Assembly (NCBI GenBank): GCA_023376005.1
Contig: CM042157.1
Coordinates: 56,315,287 to 56,379,286 of the forward strand
Direction: 5' to 3'
Source: Doryteuthis pealeii
Lineage: Eukaryota > Mollusca > Cephalopoda > Myopsida > Loliginidae
Length of the DNA: 64,000 nucleotides
Each line of letters opens with the position of its first letter. Position 1 is the stretch's first letter. Under the pieces are notes generated by a model. The model saw only the letters and a program-made list of their open reading frames with translations, was not told the origin of the DNA and did no database searches. The position numbers and the translations under genes were made by a program. Below are positions 55,288 through 64,000 of this stretch, in pieces.

Positions 55288-57364
55288 TTGGTATCATAAA
55301 ATTTTGTATTTCTCTCTCTCTCTCTCTCTCTCAAATACTTTATTTACCTCGAAAAATCTTTTCTTTTACACGTACACATTGTGGAAACTTTTTATTCAGT
55401 CTCAAAATATAGCAGTTAAAAAAACGTTTGTTATGAATAATAAATTAAAAAACAGAAAAAAGAAATTCCCGTATCTTTTATTTTTAGTTACCACAGACAA
55501 ATGGTTCATTTCTTAGTATACTACTGTTTTTACTATTACTAAATTCCTAAGTAAATGATACATACGAAAACAAAACAAAAGCCTAACCTTGCACTTTGTC
55601 ATTTTTACTTTTTCAGCAATTTTCATCCCCCACTAAGATTCGCATAAATTTTGTCTGAAAATATTTTTTCTCATGGCTACTACGTTAGAAAATTACTTTT
55701 TCTTTTTCTATTCTTTAGAAAATAACTAACTTTAAAGCCGAGTGGGATGGCTATAAAGTAGGGGTTCAGTTACAATATATTTACATACATTCGACGAACA
55801 CTGTTCAAGTATGTATTATAAATATTGACATCGAACATCAAAGTGTCATAAAAGCTTTATTAAGCACAGTCTGCTTTTATGACACTTGATGTTCGATGCA
55901 AAGGCTGTCTTTGTCCATTAAGGCCCAAAATTAAGAATCGGCCAGAACTCGACAACTTCTTAGTAGTTGGGGAGAGAAAGACTAAAGAAATATGAGCGAT
56001 GACCGAATTGTAGCTAGAAGTAATTTGAGGACTTTACTGTTCAGTAAAAAAAGAAAAGAAAATCGGTTTAACTCTGATATCTAGCACAACAGTAACGTCA
56101 AAACATTAGTCATTTCAAGAGTACTTATCTAAAGATAAGGTCCCAAGTGGAATTTAATATAAATGCGTGTGCTGATGTTACAAGAAAACGTTATCCAAGT
56201 CTAAAAATTAAAATTAACTAAAAGTTTATAACAAATTTAATTCCATTATTGAAATATTCGTAAATCAAATCACGTTCTTGGTCACACGATGACAAACAGT
56301 GGTTGTCGTACCGTACTACACAAACTTAGTTTTGAGAGAATATAAAAAACATTCAATGTTACTGTTCGAAATTCATCATCAGTAACAAAAATAATATTAA
56401 GATCGGCTAGAATAGAGAGTCTTGGAGACCTGACAAGACTTCCTGTCATTCAGCTTCCAACGAAAGATCAAGCGGATATGAAAAACTGTCAGGGGTGGGT
56501 AAAAAAAAAATATTATTATTATTGTCGAAGATGAACATGATGATGCTTGCTTATACAGAATAGCCCACCCAACAAAATTTGTTTTATTCAAATTTACACA
56601 AAATATAACACTTTACATTCATTGTCTGTCCACGTCCAGATATAAGTAAATTTGATACATCTGTTTGATCTTTTGCTGGAAGAGTTAAGTCTCAAATTTA
56701 CGACTTCGACGCGCTACTATTATGCCACCTGTCATATTGATTTAGTCTTTTCATTACGCAATCACCAAGGTGTTGAATTATGGTCGATTGCCGATTTGTA
56801 ATTTGGTGATTAAACTAATTGAATGAACTAAGAAGAATGTAGCAAATGACTAAAACCTACTTTTATCTGTCTAGATTGCTGAATATAAAAATATTTCATT
56901 TTTATATAGTGATTATAAAAATATATAAAATATTTCATTTTTATATAGTGATTTTAAATTTATATGTTTCACCAAAGTGATCAGTTTAGTTAGGCCATCT
57001 TGAATAAGACGGAAATAAATATTTCCGAACTTTGTTTATCAAAAATCTCGTTAAAAAAATTAACGATCATACAGGGTTGTTACAAAGAAAAACAGTTAAT
57101 TCAAAGATCAAATTATCCGATTAGGAAAAATTACATCATTATCTTAAAAAATAAATAAACCTATCCGTATTACATGCGAAAGGGTAATTTTCAGGCCGCA
57201 ATTTAGACAGAAAAATTACATATTATTTCCCTTTTACGATTATACATCTAAATGTATAGCTGGCTGTATTGGACATACTTTTTTGTGTGTGTGCATATTT
57301 AATAACCGATTATTGGTTTTCAACGATTTTTAAAATATTCTTTTTTTTTTTTTATCTTGAAATA

Positions 57365-58710
57365 TTATCTTGAAATTTTTTTGTGCATCCGAAAGAAGAA
57401 ACATTTTTAAAAATCCTGATGATTTAAAAAAAAATTCAGCTTAGGAAAATAATGAAAATTATGAACGAAAAACAACGTTTTCTTTTTTGCACCGTTAAAT
57501 CAATTGAAATTTAACGTAGCCAAAAACAAGTTATGACTACCAGCTTTATAAAAAAATTCTATGAAAAATCAATTTATGGTCCAATTTTCACGAAAATTTC
57601 CATAACTTTACTTTAGGATGTAAATATGTCTGAAATAGTTTTTCCTAAAATATATTAGGAGAAATATATATATTTTTACGAGGTCTTACTCGATGTCTTC
57701 GGTTTTGGTATTAATTTTTAAAATCGAAAATGAAATGAAAATTTGAATATTTTTTCTAAGAGAAAAACTGATAAAATAATCAATATATACTTACTTTTTA
57801 TTCTAATGGGTAGAAAAAGTTGAAAAATAATTTTTTATGCTAAGAAAAACAAACAATAGTTACTGAGAAGCGTCTCGTCTCTTTGTATAAAAACAAAACA
57901 AATATGTCAGTTTTGCTCTTCCGTATATTCTAAGAATCACACATTACTATTCAACAATAAAAATTACAAATTCTTTTAAAAATATTAATATATCGTGGAT
58001 CGAACAAATTTTTAATTCACCTGAATTCTAAAATTCATATATTTAAATATCCGTGAAAAATTCGATTTTTTGACGCGGAAAAAAAAATTTAATTTATTTC
58101 ACGCAGAAAATAAAAATATTCAACTACACAAAAAATTGAAAATCTCTTCAAAATTAATTTCTTAAAAAAATTTTTTTTTTCTTTTTGACAATTTAATAGA
58201 ATATAGTACATACCAATTACAAAAGCAAAGAAAAGTTTTCAAATCATAATATGACATTTTTTTGCACTTTTTATTTCCGATTTCATTAAACTACAGCATT
58301 GTAGGTTGTACAATTTTTGGGATATAATTATTCAGACTCGTATCTTTATAGAAAAAAGTAAAAAAGTTTTCTGGCGGTTCATTTTTTTTTATCTCATAAA
58401 ATAAAATATTTCCTCTAATATATTTTAGGAAAAAACTATTTCAGATATATTTACATCCAAAGGTAAATAGTTATGGAAATTTTCGTGAAATTAATTGTTA
58501 TTAATTGATTTTTTCATAGAATTTTTTTAAAATCCTCTTATCGTAACGTTAAATTTCAGTTGATTTGTGCAAAAATGAAAAGATTGTTTTTCAATCATAA
58601 TTTTCATTATTTCCATAAGCTGAAAAATTTTTTTTTTAAATCATCAGGATTTTGTTTAATGTTTCTTCTTTCGAATGCAAAATAAATTTCAAGATAATAC
58701 TAATTTTTCT
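57365..58710. mobile_element. Long-TIR element, Y3 copy
   Basis: Complete element without the composite insert. Its arms are the best preserved of the insert-free copies. Confidence 0.7.
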
Positions 58711-59649
58711 GCAAGTTTCATTGTGTTAAATATGGGGGTGGGTAAATTTCACAGGGTAAATTGGTGGTACCTAGTGATTTACTAAGCTCAACTTAAATGT
58801 GACACAAGGCCAGAAGTAATGGGCGCGGTTAGTGAGAATCGAACTCACTAACAATGGTCTGGTCTGCTAATCTAGCTTACTAACAATTACACCACGTTAT
58901 GTGCCCTTACATTTTTTCGTACTTTAAAACAAATCTAATGTAAATTTTCATAGATAGACGATTTTGTTCAAACATCAAATAAATTATGCGCTAATTTCAA
59001 AATTAAAATAACTCTTGTAGTACTAGAATGTTAGCACTACGTCATCGCATTTTTCTTGGTACCATCTCTTCAGACAAGTCTGCATCTGGGGATTATTTTA
59101 TTAAAGCTAGTTTGTTTGTTTTCTAATATTTCATTTTTATATTTAAAAGTTTGGCGTCCAGATTCGAAAAATTAAAATCTAATTAACTTAATTAAATTTG
59201 GAACGCTAAGCTTCACGACATGCGGGCACTGACATATGATTTGAAATTTTAAACTTCTGTATAGTTAGTTATTTACTAAGCTTAGCTTAGTTGTGACACA
59301 AAGCCAGAAGTATGGGGCGTCCAGTGGGAATCGAATTCATTAATAATGGTTTGCTAATTTAACTTGCTGACTAAATGGTCAGTGACAATTATACCACGTG
59401 AGGTTCCCGGTAATTAACACCTGTTATGTGTACAATACAATATATTTTTACTTTTTATCATAATAATCGTCGTCACTTTTTATTTTTATTTTTCTTAGTT
59501 GAAGTGTGTGTGTATGTGGGGGATACTTCATGTTGTTCACATAGCATCTAACATTTCCTTTCCTACATTAGAACATAGCGAACAAGGCTGACCTTTGCGT
59601 TTGTCGGATATCATCTTATGACATAAGTTATTATTACTGCATTAGATAA

Positions 59650-62111
59650 ATACTTTAAAAGGCAACCTTTTGACACTGACTAAACACTAAACGTAATTGT
59701 TCTTCCGGTTTTTGTTCTTTTTTTTTTATTATCAAGTAAATAAATGGAATTGAAAGAAAACAAGCACTTTTACCCAGAAGCTGAAAGGAGTGAAAATAAA
59801 CTCAAAACTTTTTCCAATAAATAATCAATGAATGGACATCTTTTTTTACAAAAAAAAAGTCATAACGTGTGTACAGTTCTGTACAAAACACATACATATA
59901 CAACGAGTGTAGCATAAATTAATTAATTAGTTTAGTTAATTAAATTTGATAAACTCGGTTCCAGGTTGGAATGACAAAATAATATTTCCAGGAAAAAATA
60001 CAAAAAAAATTCCAAGATTCTGGTTTTTACTAAAAGTAGCAGAAATTAAATTGGTTTGCGGGGAAATGAGATTTCCAAGGGTTATTTATTTTGATATGTA
60101 ATAAATTTACTAAAATCCCAAGTCACAACCTTGTTGAACATTTTTATTTTTTCCGAAACCAATGATTACATAAATGATATCTCCATCCATTCCAATGTCC
60201 ATCTTTCTTCATCTTTTTGTTAGTTTAAAAGGCGACATTTTTCCGAAAAAAAATAAATAGCGTGGTGCAAGCTGGATTAGCAAACAACTGTGAGTTCGAT
60301 TCTCACCGGGAATCCCATTTTTCCGAATTTGTGCCACAACCAAGCCAAGCTTTTTAAATATCTAAATATTATTACAGTCGCTTTATATTTATAAACTACA
60401 ATATTTTTGTTCTTAATAATACGTATTCTTTTTATTCTAAGAATATGATTGAAGTGTCGTTTGACGTTATTTATTCAATTAATTTCAATTGTAACTGAAT
60501 TTACTAACAAACTGGGAGTAAAACAAACCCAACTTTTCACCATTATTATTTCTTTTCTTTTTTTACAGTACACCTACTTATTCATTATATCATCAAGTAA
60601 AACATTTCAAAAGTTCTCTTTGTTATATTTTGTATGAAATTAACTGTTTTATCTTTATTTTTGTTTACGGTACATAATTACCTCAGACTACAGCGGAAAA
60701 AAATCATCTGCTGATACACATGTAAGTGTAAAAAGCCAGTAAGGGGGAAATTCTCCCCAAGAGACTGTTTATGTGTGCTGTTTATGTCATTTGATGTTTA
60801 ACTGTACACAAATAAAGACAGTGCCAATCAAAACGAAATAAATACCCAGCTTAAGCAAAATTAAGCAGAATTAAAATGTATTAGAAAGAGAGAGATACGT
60901 TAACATCTATGATCTAGCTAGTTAATAGATTTGTTTGTTTTTACAAACGAGTACGTACTACACTTATTCATCATAATTTATCACATAATTAAAATGATGT
61001 AACAATTTCAACAAAAATTATTAATCTTGAATCAGAATATTAATAAGAACAAACTCATTTATATGTTTTTTTTGATTGATCCCCGTTTACTGTGCTCGTT
61101 ATTTTATTATGTTAAGCGCTCAAATGAGCTAATTGATGCTAAAACAATTAATATGGTTTCCTTTTTTGTAATAACAAAATATAATATATACTTTTTTTTA
61201 AAATGGTCATGTGTCCATTGACGTATGAATGTACACACGCAGGTGTAGGTTTATTTGTCTACTTTTTTTAAAAATTCACAGCAACATAAAATGTTCAATC
61301 GAGCTGAATAATTGATGACAATTGATATGTTTTTTTTTTTAGGAAAATAATTGTCATGTGACCAATAAAGCATAGACTTTTTCAATCTACTTTTTTAAAG
61401 AAAAGATTTGACAACAGAATAAAACATTTAAAGAATTAGAATTGAATTAAAACCTGAAAAAGTTTGTTGTTTTTTTTAATCGAGACATTCGTTTTTGGGG
61501 TGGGTGAGTTGTTACGAATTAATTTTTTTTATCGGTTACAAAGAAATTATTCAGTTAGTTTCCTGATTTAGAGCGATAACCGGATTTTACTGTAAAGTAA
61601 AGGAAATTAAAATAATAATAACAATAATAGCAGACAAAAAAATGGAGTGAAAATTACGACATTATTGTTTGTGTGTGCGAGTGTGTGATTTGGTTTGTAG
61701 GGGTAGGGGTAACCATAGAAAGAAGCAAATGTGATAATAATTTTTCCAAACCTGTTGAAAAGATGCAATCCAAATTAAAATGTAACATAATCCAAGAAAA
61801 GACGACGTCGACAATAAAGTCAGTCGGGTTCTACAAGGACGTGAACCCGACATACTCTTTACTATTCCACTCAGTATTATTGACGATTATTATTCGATCT
61901 CAGCTTCAATATCCTAGAAGGAAGCAATAATAATACCAAAATAAAGAGAGAGAGAAAAAAATAAATAAAGTCCAAGTAGTGTTTATGTTCTGTGTCAAGT
62001 GTCCACGAATGTCAAATCTCGGGAAGGGGGTGGTCTAACAAAAGTGAGGGTCAGAAAATAAATGCATGTGACTCAAGACTCCTCTCTCTATCTGAATGAC
62101 GGAAGTGCAAA
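59650..62111 (+). repeat. Block Z3 of the nested duplication
   Basis: Duplicate of Z1. It passes into single-copy sequence after gacggaagtgcaaa, which is the true right edge of the duplicated unit. Confidence 0.9.
61752..61853 (-). CDS. Candidate first coding exon, Z3 copy
   Basis: Identical 34 codons to 42,965-43,066. This copy keeps its complete upstream flank, continuing beyond 62,111 into single-copy DNA, whereas the Z1 copy is cut off about 260 bases upstream of its ATG. If either copy is transcribed, this one is the better candidate for an intact promoter. Confidence 0.4.
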
Positions 62112-62253
62112 AAGCATGGAGGACAGAATAATGTAACCAAGGGAAGTAACCAAGGCAACAAGTGGGTTGGTTTTTTTAACATCTGGTTATTGTAAATTCT
62201 TATAGATAAAAAATAGATAAATAAATCTTAACTGATTGTGACAGGTGTGAATA

Positions 62254-62256
62254 AAT

Positions 62257-62312
<56 letters not shown>
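62254..62312 (+). repeat. (GA)n microsatellite
   Basis: A GA run of about 55 bases with one slip. A (GATA)n run follows at 62,393-62,417. Confidence 0.95.
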
Positions 62313-62679
62313 ATTGATTCTTTTCTTTAATCTTTTATTTTTTATTCATTTTTAATCTTTGAAACAATTGGTTATTGGAGATTTTTTTTATAGATAGATA
62401 GATAGATAGATAGATAAAGATTAACTGATTATGATGGGTGAGAATAAATACGAGAGAGAGAAGGGGAGAGGGAATTCAATGTGATCTTAAATAATAGAAA
62501 ATCTCCAAGTATCAAATTTCTAATATCCTTTTCTTTAATTTTCATTTTTTTGTGGGGAGTGGGTTATTTATTTAAAGGCATATCAACTCCTTATGGGTTA
62601 TTTAATTTATTTGTAAACTATTCATATTTTCAACATTCTTTTGCAATCATTTTTTTTCATTGCACTTTTTCATTTTTGT

Positions 62680-62926
62680 TGTCGGGACTGCCTAATGTCG
62701 GTATCAGCCAGACAGCAAGGATGTCTATCCCCTTTTCACTAGCACTAGACAAAGGAGATTATTTCAGCATCTGAGGTGGGGCGCCACATCTACCATCAGC
62801 TCCTCACTTTACCACACAGATCCCTGTGCTATTCATACGCTGAGCTAGCGAGGTCCGGTATCGAACCAGGAACCTTGTTTCTCAGCCGAACACTCTACCG
62901 ACTGAGCTAAACCAGCCCTTTGACTA
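62680..62926 (-). mobile_element. SINE-A copy
   Basis: The head ctggtttagctcagtcggta is near 62,920 and the B box ggttcgataccgg is intact. The body is close to the family consensus, and the 3' side continues toward ggcatatcaac at 62,577. Confidence 0.85.
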
Positions 62927-62929
62927 TAA

Positions 62930-63160
62930 TAACACACAAACCATCTAAGTAAAATGTACAAGACATGCTGGAGAAGCAAGAATGAACTCTTAAGTGACAT
63001 TCTCCTGTGAAACCTACATATGGACACACCTGTGTAGGCTGACCAGCAAAAACCTATATCAGTTCTATATGGATTCCGGATGCTGTGTGGAAGACTTGCC
63101 AAGAGTAATGACTGACAGGGATAGGTGGAAAGAGAGTGTCAAGGGTATCTTAGTTTGCAT
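62930..63160 (+). pseudogene. LINE 3' coding fragment
   Basis: Shifted-frame segments VQDMLEKQE-like, ELLSDILL and ADQQKPISVLYGFRMLCGRL correspond to the C-terminal region seen at 30,008-30,600. Confidence 0.65.
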
Positions 63161-63211
63161 ATAATTATATGGTATTAAGTATTCCTATCTAATACTAATA
63201 ATTTATGCACT

Positions 63212-63405
63212 ATTATAACTCATAAGTGACGTTCTCTAGTGGACACACAGGGACAAACCAGTGAAGACTGACCAGCAAAAACCTTCATCAAATAGCTCTG
63301 TATGGATTCCGGATGCCATGTGGAAGACCTGCTAGGGGCAATGACCGATAGGGACAGGTAGCGACAGAAAGTCATGGGTATCTGTGCTGTCCATGCGAGC
63401 TGATG
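63212..63405 (+). pseudogene. Second LINE 3' coding fragment in tandem
   Basis: Repeats the same region as 62,930-63,160 (aagtgacgttctctagtgga, gaccagcaaaaacc, tggattccggatgc, gatagggacaggt) and ends in a GATGATAATGACGATAATAA tail, matching the (GAT)n LINE tail. Confidence 0.7.
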
Positions 63406-63439
63406 ATAATGACGATAATAATCATTTGTTTGCACACGG

Positions 63440-63688
63440 TTATATGGTATCAAGTAGAGCAGAGTTAAAATCCTGGATGAGACTGTTTGCATTTTACATA
63501 GTGCTAATACCCTTCAGAAAGATATGCATCCAACTACTCTCCCTCCAGCTATGGGTAAATAAACTGGGCTCTTTAACCATGGCTAGGTAACCCGTCTAAG
63601 AGCAGGAAAACTCTGAATTCAAACCTATTAAACTCCACTTAAAAATTGACCTTGTGTCACATCCTGCTCGTGTGGAGAGGTTGGTAAA
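63440..63688 (+). mobile_element. SINE-B copy, intact 3' end
   Basis: The head is decayed. The body and the tail cacatcctgctcgtgtggag then aggttggtaaata are very well kept and pass into tatatacgg. Confidence 0.8.
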
Positions 63689-64000
63689 TATATATACGGT
63701 ATCAAGTATTCCTATCTAATACTAATAATTTATGCACTATTATATAGTTTAAAGTAACTATTCCCATTTAATGATAATCTTTTGTTTACACTCAGTTATA
63801 TTTTTGCTAAATAAAATTTCATTTCTGATGAAGCTATTCTTATAGCAAAACATGTTAATCTGATTTTCCATTATTGTCTTCCTTTACTCATGCCATTATC
63901 TATTGATTATGGAGATTCAGTCTCTATTTGTTTGTAACCAAAACTACATCACTGCTTACGTCACATTACCCAAAACCATCGATACAAAGAATAAAGAACA
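63689..64000. other. Unassigned A+T-rich end of window
   Basis: The segment tcaagtattcctatctaata occurs at 63,175 and again at 63,703, a direct repeat of about 60 bases around the LINE/SINE cluster. No gene is seen. Confidence 0.4.

Larger units (their letters stand above)
52705..59649 (+). repeat. Block Y3 of the nested duplication
   Basis: Complete copy of Y, closest to Y2 by shared variants (for example agcatctaatatcgatgg, gatgtcttcgg, aacaacgttttc, gaataagacgg). Confidence 0.9.

Overview
The window looks like animal DNA, most likely from a cephalopod mollusc (octopus-like). It is very A+T-rich and has no compact gene array. It is dominated by tRNA-derived SINEs, decayed LINE reverse-transcriptase pieces, small inverted-repeat DNA transposons and long (TA)n, (GT)n and (GA)n microsatellites. 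The lineage is inferred from the repeat types and from the wording of the LINE and transposase relics; no marker gene is present to confirm it. No complete protein-coding gene was found, and most open frames in the window are chance frames through repeats.

Layout. 0-5 kb: one convincing coding exon on the minus strand (528-659), SINEs, a locally tandem-duplicated segment around a SINE with perfect target-site duplications, and a 339 bp MITE. 5-19 kb: SINEs, an unclassified repeat family, foldback elements of about 330 bp, a 40 bp minisatellite that multiplies a splice-donor-like motif, a mariner transposase relic, and a run of tRNA-SINEs each followed by (TA)n. 19-31 kb: a mariner-type MITE, a LINE relic, a hAT-type transposase relic (BED/C2H2-like finger plus catalytic domain) between inverted repeats, more SINEs, a second LINE 3' end and a 309 bp palindromic MITE.

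31.2-62.1 kb is the most striking part: a large nested duplication. Written as blocks X (about 2.5 kb), Y (about 7 kb) and Z (about 2.5 kb), the order is X1-Y1-Z1-Y2-X2-Y3-Z3, all in the same orientation and nearly identical. Two of the breakpoints lie in LINE remnants. Block Z carries a candidate first coding exon on the minus strand (signal-anchor-like N terminus), so that exon is present twice. Block Y carries a non-coding element with terminal inverted repeats of about 300 bp, a SINE, a MITE relic and a near-perfect hairpin, each present three times. 62.1-64 kb returns to single-copy SINE and LINE fragments.

How it fits together. The two best coding signals (528-659 and the duplicated exon at 42,965-43,066 / 61,752-61,853) are both on the minus strand and both phase 0. 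They could be exons of one gene with very long introns, but nothing in the sequence joins them. The remainder reads as intronic or intergenic repeat sediment. The nested duplication is either a recent structural variant or an assembly artefact; read-depth and spanning-read data would decide.
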